Of a DNA stretch of 64,000 nt, positions 16,476 through 25,493 are shown in pieces (position 1 is the first letter of the stretch; each line of letters begins with the position of its first letter). Origin of the DNA: Rhodococcus sp. G-MC3. GTDB taxonomy: Bacteria; Actinomycetota; Actinomycetes; Mycobacteriales; Mycobacteriaceae. The stretch spans positions 1 to 64,000 of the forward strand of contig NZ_JASISW010000017.1 of NCBI RefSeq assembly GCF_030063335.1, written 5' to 3'. The notes under the pieces are model-generated. The model worked only from the letters and a program-made list of their open reading frames with translations. It was not told the DNA's origin and did no database searches. The position numbers and the translations under genes are program-made.

Positions 16476-17489
16476 ATGTCGCACAGCGCGACCATCGCAG
16501 CAGCCGCGACCAGCGCGAAAGCCGCTGAGTGGCGTGTTCTCGAGCTGCATCCATCGACGTATCGAACCCATTCCATCCATGCTCACGATCGAGTCTGGAC
16601 CGAAACGAACTGTTACGTGGATCTCTGGATCGAGCTTCTGCACTCGCTCGGCGCGGACCCGACACCAGCACTGGCGTTCGTGCTGAGCGCGGACTGCGAC
16701 GGCAGGCAGTGGGACTTCGTCAAGATGCAATCAGAGGACCTCCGCACTCTCTACGGGATCGATGTCGGCGAGATGAACGTCTGGCGGCCGGTGCTCGAGC
16801 ACGTGCGGGAAGGGTTTGCCGACGGCGTTCTGGTCACTGTCGAGGTCGACGGTTTCTGGCTTCCCGACACCGCGGGCACCAGTTACCGCAATCAGCACAC
16901 CAAGACCACGATCGTCCCCAACTCCGTCGACGAGACCGAGAAGGTTCTCGGTTATTTCCACAATCGCGGCTACTTCGAATTGTCCGGCGCCGATTTCGAC
17001 GGAGTGTTCAACCTCGCGCCTGCCGCGCATGCCGAGGTGCTGCTGCCGTACGTCGAGCAGATCCGACTCGGACGAAACTTGATTGCCGGCGGTGTGGAAG
17101 ATCGAGATCTGGCCGTAGCGCGTGCGCATCTCGCACGACGGCCGTCAGCCAACCCCGTCGAGGCTCTCGCACGGAAGATCATCGCCGACATTCCGCTGGT
17201 GCAGACGGGAGGCCCTGACGCCTTCCACCTCTGGTCTTTCGGCCTCCTGCGTCAGTGCGGTGCGACCGCCGAACTGGCCGCCGACCTCGTCGGTTACTTG
17301 GCTGGCCGGGGCGTGCCCGAGATCGCTGCAGCGGGACCACACTTCCTACAGGTGGCTCAGGGGGCAAAGGCCGTTCAGTTCCGGATGGCACGCGCGGCGC
17401 GTGGCCGGGCCGTCGCGCTCGACGAACCACTCGCAGACATGGCGGCAAATTGGTCGGCAGCGATGGATATCGTGTCCAATGCACTGTGA
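16476..17489 (+). CDS. DUF1839 family protein, 337 aa
   Basis: GGGAGGCACGGTC places the start at ATG 16476, eight codons inside the longest frame. The protein is soluble, with an N-terminal half (HDRVWTETNCYVDLWIELLH and onward) and a characteristic YRNQHTKTTI and YFHNRGYFELSG region that I recognise as DUF1839. My recollection, to be checked, is that this family is found next to amino acid:[carrier protein] ligases in proteobacteria. Its presence at the edge of this locus therefore links the rightward pair to the carrier-protein genes 15 kb away. The GH2 gene begins nine bases after its stop codon. Biochemical role unknown. Confidence 0.75.
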   Translation: MSHSATIAAAATSAKAAEWRVLELHPSTYRTHSIHAHDRVWTETNCYVDLWIELLHSLGADPTPALAFVLSADCDGRQWDFVKMQSEDLRTLYGIDVGEMNVWRPVLEHVREGFADGVLVTVEVDGFWLPDTAGTSYRNQHTKTTIVPNSVDETEKVLGYFHNRGYFELSGADFDGVFNLAPAAHAEVLLPYVEQIRLGRNLIAGGVEDRDLAVARAHLARRPSANPVEALARKIIADIPLVQTGGPDAFHLWSFGLLRQCGATAELAADLVGYLAGRGVPEIAAAGPHFLQVAQGAKAVQFRMARAARGRAVALDEPLADMAANWSAAMDIVSNAL

Positions 17490-17498
17490 GAAGTTTCG

Positions 17499-19943
17499 GT
17501 GGAAGAAAATAGTGCCGGGACAGTGAGTTCCTCCATCACTGGCAGTGTGGATTATCTGGTCGATGCCCGGTGGCAGCTGACGTCCACCAGTGCCGGGTCC
17601 TGCGCGCATCCACGTGATCTGCCGACGGATGCCTCGTGGATCACCGCTCAGGTGCCGGGCACGGTTGCTTCGGTGTTGGATCGCCCCGACCAGGATGCCG
17701 TGGACTGGTGGTTCGTGACGACCGCTTCGGTCCGCGAGGACACGGCCCTGTCGCTGACCTTCGACGGAATCGCAACATATTCGACCATCTGGGTCGATGA
17801 CATCGAAATCGCCTGCACGCGTTCGATGTTCGTCCCCGAGACCATCCACTTCACGTGCGATGGCAGCATTGTCGATATCGCAGTACGTATCGGTTCCATG
17901 GATGCCCATCTGAAGAAGCGACGGCCCCGGGGGCGTTGGCGTTCCTCGCTCGTCGCTCAGCAGGGGTTACGTCACGAGCGCACCACGATGCTCGGCCGCG
18001 CCCCGGTGTACGGCCCGCTGCACGCGCCGGTCGGGTTGTGGCGACCGGTGACCCTGAGGGACCAGTCGCGCGTACGCGACGTCCAGGCAAACACATCGTT
18101 GAACGGAAACGACGGAGTGATGCGGATCCGGGCCGAGTTCGATACCGAGCCAACGTCGGTGGTGCTCCGAGTAGGCGAGTCGACCTTTGCGCTGCCGGTG
18201 GGGTGCCTGCTCGACGAGGAGGTGACGATCGCGGACGTCGCACTGTGGTGGCCGCACACTCACGGCGAGCCGGTGCTCTACCCGTGGTCGCTCGACGTCG
18301 ATGGGCGCACGCTACACGCTGGGAGAGCAGGATTTCGAAGCGCAGTACTGGAACGCAACGATGCTTCGGTGACGTTGAAAATCAACGACATTCGTGTCTT
18401 CGCGCGGGGTGGATGCTGGGTTCCGCCCGATCCGACGCGACTGTGGGTATCCGCGGATCGGATGCGGACGGAACTCGAGCAGGTACGGTCAGCCGGTCTC
18501 AACATGGTACGAGTCGTCGGAACGCTCGTCTACGAGCAGCCCGAATTCTGGTCGCTCTGTGCAGAATTGGGAATCATGGTGTGGCAGGACGTCATGTTCG
18601 CGACCACTGATCCGCCGGAGGACCCCGAGTTCGTCGGCTCGGTGGAGCAGGAGCTCGGCGCTCTCACGCTGACGGTCGGCGACAACCCGGCTCTGGTGGT
18701 TGTCAGCGGCGGCAGTGAGACTCAGCAGCAGGCCACGATGTTGGGAGTGCCCGCGAGCGAGCAACATATTCCGTTGTTGCAGAAGACTATTCCTGATCTA
18801 CTCGCCAGCGAACTCCCCGGAGTTCCCTATGTCACCTCCAGCCCGTCCTCGGTGTCCGGCGAGCTACACACCCACGTGGGCGATGGCATTGCGCACTACT
18901 TCGGCGTCGGCGGTTACCTGCGCCCCCTGTCCGACGTGCGCACGGCACGTGTTCGTTTCGCGGCCGAATGTCTGGCGTTCGCAGTGCCGCCGGAACGTAG
19001 AGCAGTGGAGAAGATGTTCGGATCGGCCAACGTCGCCGGGCATCACCCCGAGTGGAAGGCCGCGGTACCGCGAGATCGCGGATCGTCATGGGACTTCGAA
19101 GACGTCCGCGATCACTATGTCCGCGACATCTTCGGGGTCGACCCGAATCTGGTGCGACGAGACGACGCCGAGCTCTACCTCGACTACGGGCGAGCCGCGG
19201 TGTGCGAAGCAGTCACCAGGTCGTTCGAGCATTGGCGCAGACATGATTCCGAATGTGGCGGCGCGCTCGTGCTGACGCTGCGGGACCTGGTTCCCGGTGC
19301 AGGATGGGGTCTGCGCGATTCGAACGGTTCGCCGAAGGCACCGTGGTACAGCTTGGCCCGCATGAGCAGGCCGGTCTCGGTGTTCTTCGTCGACGACGGT
19401 CTCGACGGGCTGAGCATCGAGTTGATCGACGACACCGCACACTCGGTTCGCTGCGCACTCCGAGTTGCCCTGTACGGCCCGTTCGGTCCCGTCGGCGACA
19501 TGCACGAGACGCAGGTCGAACTGGAACCGCACAGCGCACAATCGGTGTCGTTGGACCGAGTCGTCGGTGCCTTTGCCGACATCAACCACGCGTACCGCTT
19601 CGGGGCGCAGACCTATGTGGCCGCCGTCGCCGAACTGGTCGACGAACACGGGGCCGTCGTCGCCGACGCCACCCACCTCATCGGTGAGCGACCGGTACGG
19701 CAGAACGACGTCGGACTGACTGCGCATGCCGAGAAGGTAGGTCCGGGGGAGTGGACGCTGACGGTAACGACCCAGTGGGCTGCGCAATACGTGTGCGTCG
19801 ATGTCGACGGCCTGGACATCAGCGACTCGTGGTTCCACCTTGCGCCGGGAGCGAGCCGGACACTGACACTGACCGGAGACAAGCCGAAGCCGTCGGGGCA
19901 CGTGCGAGCGCTGAACTCGATCAAACGAGCGCACTTCAACTAG
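17499..19943 (+). CDS. glycoside hydrolase family 2, beta-mannosidase-like, 814 aa
   Basis: It starts at GTG 17499. The order is a jelly-roll sugar-binding domain (about 20-170), an immunoglobulin-like domain, a TIM barrel (about 290-560) and C-terminal beta domains. The barrel shows ARGGCWVPPD and LGIMVWQDVMFA, typical of beta-mannosidases. The acid/base glutamate is probably Glu407 in SGGSETQQQ, where most relatives have N-E. The nucleophile is probably Glu490 in RFAAECLAF, where relatives have S-E-F-G. Both glutamates are kept but their neighbours changed. There is no signal peptide, so it acts in the cytosol or on an intermediate. Translationally close to the DUF1839 gene. Confidence 0.75.
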   Translation: MEENSAGTVSSSITGSVDYLVDARWQLTSTSAGSCAHPRDLPTDASWITAQVPGTVASVLDRPDQDAVDWWFVTTASVREDTALSLTFDGIATYSTIWVDDIEIACTRSMFVPETIHFTCDGSIVDIAVRIGSMDAHLKKRRPRGRWRSSLVAQQGLRHERTTMLGRAPVYGPLHAPVGLWRPVTLRDQSRVRDVQANTSLNGNDGVMRIRAEFDTEPTSVVLRVGESTFALPVGCLLDEEVTIADVALWWPHTHGEPVLYPWSLDVDGRTLHAGRAGFRSAVLERNDASVTLKINDIRVFARGGCWVPPDPTRLWVSADRMRTELEQVRSAGLNMVRVVGTLVYEQPEFWSLCAELGIMVWQDVMFATTDPPEDPEFVGSVEQELGALTLTVGDNPALVVVSGGSETQQQATMLGVPASEQHIPLLQKTIPDLLASELPGVPYVTSSPSSVSGELHTHVGDGIAHYFGVGGYLRPLSDVRTARVRFAAECLAFAVPPERRAVEKMFGSANVAGHHPEWKAAVPRDRGSSWDFEDVRDHYVRDIFGVDPNLVRRDDAELYLDYGRAAVCEAVTRSFEHWRRHDSECGGALVLTLRDLVPGAGWGLRDSNGSPKAPWYSLARMSRPVSVFFVDDGLDGLSIELIDDTAHSVRCALRVALYGPFGPVGDMHETQVELEPHSAQSVSLDRVVGAFADINHAYRFGAQTYVAAVAELVDEHGAVVADATHLIGERPVRQNDVGLTAHAEKVGPGEWTLTVTTQWAAQYVCVDVDGLDISDSWFHLAPGASRTLTLTGDKPKPSGHVRALNSIKRAHFN

Positions 19944-19960
19944 CTGATCACGGCGCGCTG

Positions 19961-20926
19961 CTAGCTGGAGATGCGGCTCAACCGGCCCCGAGCGTAACCG
20001 AAACCGGCTGCGCCGACGCTTGCCACCACTGCAACGGCTCCCCACGCGCGAGTGGGGTTTCCCCGTGCCGCAGCGCTGGTTTCACGTCCGACTGCCCGCG
20101 GCAGGATCTTGGCGGTGTACGACCTTTCGGATGACAGTGCGTCCTCCGAACCGATGAGGCGGGCGATGGCAGCCTTGGATACGCCCTCCGCGTAGCTGCG
20201 TGAGAGCAGGTAACGCGGACGCGTCCGGTCCGAGCTGACAGTGTGATCGACGACGATCGACGGATCGAAGACGATTTCCGCTTCCGGGTGATTCTGCCGG
20301 AGGCGGATGCACAGCTCGGTCTCTTCGCAGCCCAACGGAACTCGTCCGATCCGGCCGATGCCGGACACGAACCCGCCGAGCGCGACGATCGGCTCACGGC
20401 GGAACGACATGTTGGCGCCCATCAAGTTACGAACCGCTGAAGTGGTCGTGGGCTGCCCCCTGTATGTACAGCCCACGATCCAATCCAGTTCCCCCGGCTC
20501 CCCGGCCACAGCAGTGGGCAGGAAGGAGGGACGTCTATCCGGCCAGACCGGGTATGCCGATCCGCCGACCGCGTAAACGGCCGGGTCGGAGTAGTGCGCC
20601 AGAATCGAGGAGAGCCACTCGTCCGAACGCGGCGCCGCATCGTCGTCGAGAAACACGACGATGTCGCCGACCGCACGGTCGAGTGATGTATTACGAGCAC
20701 CCGAAAGCCCACGAGGGTGCATATTCTCGGTGACCACCACAGTGGTGCTCCGTGGCACGAAGTCGGCTTGTGCTCGCTCCAGCAACGCATCGTTGTGGTC
20801 GATGACGACCAGCAACTCGGTTGCGGGAGTGGACTGACGAAGCACGGCGTCGACGGCTGTGCTGAGATCGTCCCACCGATCGAGGGTGTACGCGCAGATG
20901 ACTACCGACGAGGACTGCTCGCTCAC
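19961..20926 (-). CDS. family 2 glycosyltransferase, 321 aa
   Basis: A GT-A fold is indicated by the N-terminal strand SSVVICAYTLDRWDDL, by FLDDDAAPR with the metal-binding Asp94-96, and by GCEETELCIRLRQ near residue 205, the catalytic ED-type motif. A Gly/Ala-rich hydrophobic C-terminus (about 293-314) may bind the membrane. It is the last gene of its unit and its start overlaps the upstream transferase by four bases. It should transfer a sugar to a lipid-linked or polymer acceptor; donor and acceptor cannot be predicted. Confidence 0.85.
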   Translation of the reverse strand: MSEQSSSVVICAYTLDRWDDLSTAVDAVLRQSTPATELLVVIDHNDALLERAQADFVPRSTTVVVTENMHPRGLSGARNTSLDRAVGDIVVFLDDDAAPRSDEWLSSILAHYSDPAVYAVGGSAYPVWPDRRPSFLPTAVAGEPGELDWIVGCTYRGQPTTTSAVRNLMGANMSFRREPIVALGGFVSGIGRIGRVPLGCEETELCIRLRQNHPEAEIVFDPSIVVDHTVSSDRTRPRYLLSRSYAEGVSKAAIARLIGSEDALSSERSYTAKILPRAVGRETSAAARGNPTRAWGAVAVVASVGAAGFGYARGRLSRISS

Positions 20927-21873
20927 GCTGATTTCTCATGCAGTGGAATCTCGCTCAAGATTCCGAACGTCTCGAACTCCAGGTCCATGTCGGTACGCGC
21001 TTCGTTGGTGCGGCGGTCTGGGCGAGCAATCGAGTTCTTCGCCAGCTTGCGGGCACGGACGCGCTCGGTGAAGAGGGTGCGCAGTACGCGGAAACCGTCG
21101 GAGAACGTACGGAGGTTGCTCTGGCCGTAGATCCGGGCCAGTTCGACGCTCGGCACTTCCTGGATGCGCACGTTTGCCTCGGCGAAGCGGCAGTTGATGA
21201 TGGTCTCGATCTCGAAACCATCGCCCCAGAGCATGTCTGCTTCAAGGCCTTCCTGGTCCACCGGAGGCAGATCGAGCACGGGCACCAAGTCGCGCCAGAA
21301 CGCGTTGTAGCCGTAGCAGAGATCGGAGAACTTGGTGCCGAACAGTGTGTTGGCCACCAGGTGCAGTCCGCCGTTGCCTGCGCGGCGAAGCGGCGTGATG
21401 TCGTGGCTGCCGCCACCTTCGGTGAAGCGGCTGCCCTTGGCGAAGTCTGCGCCTGCGAGGAGCGCGTCGACGAAGCGAGGGATCTCGTCTGCGTCGGCGG
21501 AGCCGTCGGCGTCGAACATCACGATGATGTCGCCGGTGGCAGCTTCGAAGCCGCACGCAAGTGCGTTGCCCTTGCCCTTGCGGGTCTGTTTGATGATGCG
21601 GATGTCTCCGCGGATCTCGCGGGCTGCATCGATGGTGCCGTCGACCGAGCCGCCGTCGACGAGAACGAGCTCGTAGTCGTGGGACAGCAACGGGAGCACG
21701 TGGCGCAGATTCGCAGCCTCGTTGAGTGTTGGGATGACGATGCTGATGCGCGGGTTATGGGATTTCAACATATCCATTCCAAACGGGTTGAGTGCAGTGA
21801 CGGGTAAGTGTGCATTGACCGACTGATCTCCGAACATCTGTGACGCGACCCCCGGCGGATCCACAGACTTCAA
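20923..21873 (-). CDS. family 2 glycosyltransferase, polyprenyl-phosphate sugar transferase-like, 316 aa
   Basis: It starts at TTG 21873 with GGGAGCGG upstream. From residue 42 it has RISIVIPTLNEAANL, then LVDGGSVDGT and VMFDADGSADADE, the DPM1-type pattern with DxD at 121-123. The GKGNAL motif near 100 supports this. No membrane helices follow, so it resembles soluble dolichyl-phosphate-mannose-type synthases that load sugar onto a polyprenyl phosphate. This would supply an activated donor to the GT-C-like membrane protein encoded upstream. The first 35 residues are extra and may be dispensable; an ATG at 21777 is an alternative start. Confidence 0.85.
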   Translation of the reverse strand: MKSVDPPGVASQMFGDQSVNAHLPVTALNPFGMDMLKSHNPRISIVIPTLNEAANLRHVLPLLSHDYELVLVDGGSVDGTIDAAREIRGDIRIIKQTRKGKGNALACGFEAATGDIIVMFDADGSADADEIPRFVDALLAGADFAKGSRFTEGGGSHDITPLRRAGNGGLHLVANTLFGTKFSDLCYGYNAFWRDLVPVLDLPPVDQEGLEADMLWGDGFEIETIINCRFAEANVRIQEVPSVELARIYGQSNLRTFSDGFRVLRTLFTERVRARKLAKNSIARPDRRTNEARTDMDLEFETFGILSEIPLHEKSA

Positions 21874-21926
21874 GGTTCCGCTCCCGGCTTCGAGGGCGAA
21901 AATCTTTGTTCTTCGACTGACTCATA

Positions 21927-21954
21927 ACCTTAAAAGAAGCCGTGAGATTGTCAA
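21927..21954 (-). promoter_or_regulatory. sigma-70-type promoter for the two-gene glycosyltransferase unit
   Basis: Read leftward, TTGACA (21949-21954) is followed after 16 bases by TAAGGT (21927-21932), a very good match to the vegetative consensus of actinobacteria. It lies in an AT-rich interval about 55 bases before the TTG start at 21873. This separates the last two transferases from the preceding long unit. Confidence 0.6.
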
Positions 21955-22013
21955 GTCACAGATAAACAAACTAAGCGAATGTTTGTGTTAGTAACGTCAT
22001 ACTCGTCGGATGT

Positions 22014-24188
22014 TTAATCGGCTGGACGTTCGAACACAATGGTGTCCCTGTCCTGCGAGTGCACCGACCAGGCAGGATTCGACCTGAGCCACCGCTCGAA
22101 CGTGTCCGCGGCACCGTCCTGCATGAACCCGTAGTACTTCATTGCCTCGATCGATTGGCGGGTCAAAATCACGAATGTCGGCGTGGTGCGCTGAGACGCA
22201 TCCCACTCCAACGCGTCGAGTTGAGTCGACGTGGGAAATTCCAGCATGTACTCGGGTCCGTAAAAGTTCAGTGGGGCGTCGTACATCTCGTTGGCTTCGG
22301 CCTGCGCCACGTACTTCGCCGTCGACCTGATCGGGTATCCCGCGGGATAGAGCATCGTGAAAGTGGTGCCGGGAGGGTTGGCTTCCGACAACGCCTGGGT
22401 GCTGTCGATCTGCACCTGGTTCTCGATGATCAACGGCCACAAACCGAAATAGCCTTGCAGGCCGAACGTCGCCGCCCCGACAGTCCCCAGGCCGGCACAG
22501 GCGATCGCAACACGAGTGCCGACCTTCCTGACCGCTCCTCTGGCCTTCGCCGGCTGAGCGTCGAGCAGAGCCAGCAACATCGGTGCAATCAGTAGTACGC
22601 ACCCAGGGATCGCGTACAGGTACACACGGAAAATGGCTTCGCCGCCGTAACTCTGACCCGCGAGCAAGGCAATGGAACCGAAGGCCATGACCATCGGTGC
22701 CCAGAACGTCTTCTTGGTCCGCCAGGCGTAGACGATCGAGATCATCGCCAGCCCGAACACACCCGCCGACAACGCTCGACAGATCAACGACGTCACCTGT
22801 TTACCGAGAATTCCTGGAGTTTGCACGTTGCTGGCGGCATTTTCCACGGGATCGAAACCGGACAGCAAACCGTACGGCGCGACGATGCTCAGCCGCGGAT
22901 ACAGATAGCCCAGCAAGATTATCGCCAGCGGAAGCATCAGCCACCATGGCTTGGCACGGCGGGTGACGAGCAATACGCCGGAGACGCCGAACAGCCAGTA
23001 CGGCGTGAGCTGATGCGTCGGAACAAGAGCGGCGAACGGAAGTAGCGCAAGGAAACCGGTGACTCGCAATTGCGTCGAGGCCATGAGCAGCACCATGAAT
23101 CCGATGGCGAGTACGAAGCCGACTGCCTGTGGCGCGAAGTAGTCCTGGCCGACCCAATTGACCAGTTCGGCGAGCATCGCCGCGGTCACCGCGACCCGAG
23201 GGCGCTGCTTCAACACGCGCGCGAGGCTGTAGACGAACAGGGCGATGAGCACGTGCACCATCGGCGCGAAGATATGGGCCATGGGCAGGATGCCGAAGTT
23301 GCTGACGTCGCTGAACCATGCTGTGACGACGAAGAAACTCGGCCACTGCGAGTAGATGTCGATTCCGTTGGGCGGCAGCGATCCGAAGGACAGGATGTAC
23401 TCGGAGATGGCGACGTGCTTGTACGTCCACTCGTACACCGGAGCGTCGGTGATGAAGGTGACCGTGAGCCGCTGGATCAAAATTGCCGCGGCGATGGATG
23501 CCACCGCGATGCGAAATTGATGTCGCCGAATCGCGATCAGGAACGCACTGACGACAAGCGCCATACAGATCACCAGAACCGGACCTGTACCCGCGGACAG
23601 CAGGCCGAACTGTGAATAGCCCGCCTCCTGCAGTCCCGGTAGCGACGGCAGCCACAGCACGACGGCCAGAGCGATCATGAGGCCCGCGACGTTGCGGCGC
23701 AGGAATTCTCGATCCCACAGCGTCGCCCTGGCGGTATCGGCACGTGCCAGCAGGGTGTTACGAGAGAACGCGCGGCCCGCCCACGACTGCCACGCATGGC
23801 GGTCGGGCCACTCGTGGTGCCTGCGATACCACAGAACCGACGATCCGATCTGAATCGCGACGACGATCGCGGTGATCCAGCGTGGGGACCACTGATATCC
23901 CCACATCGCCGCCGTCGTGACCAGAACGATCGTGGAGATACTCAGGATCGGGACGGCCGCCAGCCGCGCCCGTGGCGGTACGTAGATCCACGTCTGGATC
24001 GCCGAACCCGGTCCCGCGAAGACCAGAACTCCCAGCAGAACTGCACGCATCGCCGACGGAAGGGGAAGCATCGCAAGCATTCCGAGAACACCGGAGACGA
24101 CGGCCAGATCGGCGAAGCGAACGTCCGGGCGCGAGTTGGTCTGCTCGCCAGTGTTGTCCAGTCTGTGATCAGTCGAGTACAGGCTCAC
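22014..24188 (-). CDS. polytopic membrane protein, GT-C-like, 724 aa
   Basis: About fifteen hydrophobic segments between residues 28 and 570 are followed by a soluble C-terminal part of about 150 residues containing GPEYMLEFPTSTQLD. An extracytoplasmic loop after an early helix has VTFITDAPVYEWTYKHVAIS, with the Asp-containing first loop expected of GT-C transferases that use polyprenyl-phosphate sugars. I cannot assign a named family. The neighbouring polyprenyl-sugar synthase-like gene makes a lipid-linked sugar transferase the best guess. It overlaps the preceding glycosyltransferase by 20 bases. Confidence 0.65.
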   Translation of the reverse strand: MSLYSTDHRLDNTGEQTNSRPDVRFADLAVVSGVLGMLAMLPLPSAMRAVLLGVLVFAGPGSAIQTWIYVPPRARLAAVPILSISTIVLVTTAAMWGYQWSPRWITAIVVAIQIGSSVLWYRRHHEWPDRHAWQSWAGRAFSRNTLLARADTARATLWDREFLRRNVAGLMIALAVVLWLPSLPGLQEAGYSQFGLLSAGTGPVLVICMALVVSAFLIAIRRHQFRIAVASIAAAILIQRLTVTFITDAPVYEWTYKHVAISEYILSFGSLPPNGIDIYSQWPSFFVVTAWFSDVSNFGILPMAHIFAPMVHVLIALFVYSLARVLKQRPRVAVTAAMLAELVNWVGQDYFAPQAVGFVLAIGFMVLLMASTQLRVTGFLALLPFAALVPTHQLTPYWLFGVSGVLLVTRRAKPWWLMLPLAIILLGYLYPRLSIVAPYGLLSGFDPVENAASNVQTPGILGKQVTSLICRALSAGVFGLAMISIVYAWRTKKTFWAPMVMAFGSIALLAGQSYGGEAIFRVYLYAIPGCVLLIAPMLLALLDAQPAKARGAVRKVGTRVAIACAGLGTVGAATFGLQGYFGLWPLIIENQVQIDSTQALSEANPPGTTFTMLYPAGYPIRSTAKYVAQAEANEMYDAPLNFYGPEYMLEFPTSTQLDALEWDASQRTTPTFVILTRQSIEAMKYYGFMQDGAADTFERWLRSNPAWSVHSQDRDTIVFERPAD

Positions 24189-25476
24189 GGCTCACCTCCA
24201 ACAACGGCATGCGCACACGTCCTTCGCGTCGACTGCGGCGCAGCGCGCCCGGACCCTTCGCAATGGACAGCAATTCCATCCGGCCGATGCCGTCGGGAAG
24301 ATCTGCAGCCAGATCGTCGGGCGGCGATGCCACCTTGCTCATCTTGGCAGAGAGCCGGACAGCACTGCCTGCGCGGCGCACGGCGACGCGGACGGCCAGC
24401 GTCGCCGACTGCCTGTTGGTGGCCACCGTCGCCAGCCATGCGCCGAGTCCGAGTCCGTACCCGCGAGCTTGGACCGCAAGTGCCTCCGAATCGGCGCGGT
24501 GACGATGCCAGACGATGGAGGCCGGTTCGTAGACGAGTTTGTCGCCGGCCATCAACACCCGGAAGAACATGTCGAGATCCTCGCCGCCGTTGGTGGGCGA
24601 ACCGACCCCGAGGGCTTCGTCGAAACCGCCGAGGTCGAACATACGATCGCGGCGGACAGCAAAGTTCGCACCCGTTCCGTACATACCGACCTGGAACGGG
24701 AAGAGCGGCACGTCCGCCGGGGGGTTCGCGAGATCGTAGATACGGGGCGTCACCGAGCTGGCCCAACCGACCCGGCGATCGAAGTATGCCTGTGCGTGGG
24801 TGCGAATCTCTCCGCTCGGAACGATTCCCGACACGCAGGCCACTCGCGGGTCTCGGCCGAAGCCTCGGGCGATTGCGTCCAACCACCGCGTATCCACGGC
24901 GACGTCGTCGTCGGTGAACGCGACGATCGAGTGTCGGGCAGCGCGAAGACCGGTGTTGCGAGCCCGCGACAGCCCTGCCGTCGGCTCCGAGACCACGCGG
25001 ACCCGCGGATCGGTGAGCGCCTTGACGTAGTCCACCGTCGCGCTGGTGGTCGAGGCATTGTCGACGACGACGACCTCGAAATCGGGATAGTCCACCGACA
25101 GCACCGAGGCCAACGCGCCGCGCAGATGATCGATCCTGTCCTTCGTGCACACGACAACCGAGATCGGCGGCCTCGCGCCCGACCCCTCCGGCAGTACCCC
25201 CGCATCGGTGACGTCGAGTGTGCGGACCGCTTCGATGAGATCGTCGGACGATACCGCGAGATCCTCGATGGGCAACTCGACGAAGCCGAGAGGATTCATT
25301 CCCTGCCTGACCAGCAGCCGCGCGCGTGAGTATCCCTCAGCGTCGGCGAGTGCAAGCGTCGCAGGCATCTCCACCTCGATGTCGACGTCGCCGATCCAGA
25401 CCGCACCGTCCCACTCGGGCGATTGCAGTCTGGGGAGTGCGGGCTTCAACACGGGTAGATCCTTTCGGTACAGCAT
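24169..25476 (-). CDS. family 2 glycosyltransferase with N-terminal extension, 435 aa
   Basis: The GT-A domain starts near residue 104 (PPISVVVCTKDRIDHLRGAL), with AFTDDDVAVDTRW placing the metal site at Asp189-191 and TNGGEDLDMFFRVL near 290 as the catalytic ED motif. The first 100 residues form a separate small domain, seen in other actinobacterial transferases of this type. The 3' end overlaps the GT-C-like gene by 20 bases, and the GH16 gene ends 17 bases before its start. Confidence 0.85.
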   Translation of the reverse strand: MLYRKDLPVLKPALPRLQSPEWDGAVWIGDVDIEVEMPATLALADAEGYSRARLLVRQGMNPLGFVELPIEDLAVSSDDLIEAVRTLDVTDAGVLPEGSGARPPISVVVCTKDRIDHLRGALASVLSVDYPDFEVVVVDNASTTSATVDYVKALTDPRVRVVSEPTAGLSRARNTGLRAARHSIVAFTDDDVAVDTRWLDAIARGFGRDPRVACVSGIVPSGEIRTHAQAYFDRRVGWASSVTPRIYDLANPPADVPLFPFQVGMYGTGANFAVRRDRMFDLGGFDEALGVGSPTNGGEDLDMFFRVLMAGDKLVYEPASIVWHRHRADSEALAVQARGYGLGLGAWLATVATNRQSATLAVRVAVRRAGSAVRLSAKMSKVASPPDDLAADLPDGIGRMELLSIAKGPGALRRSRREGRVRMPLLEVSREPVLD

Positions 25477-25493
25477 GGTCTTGCGAGGGAGTG

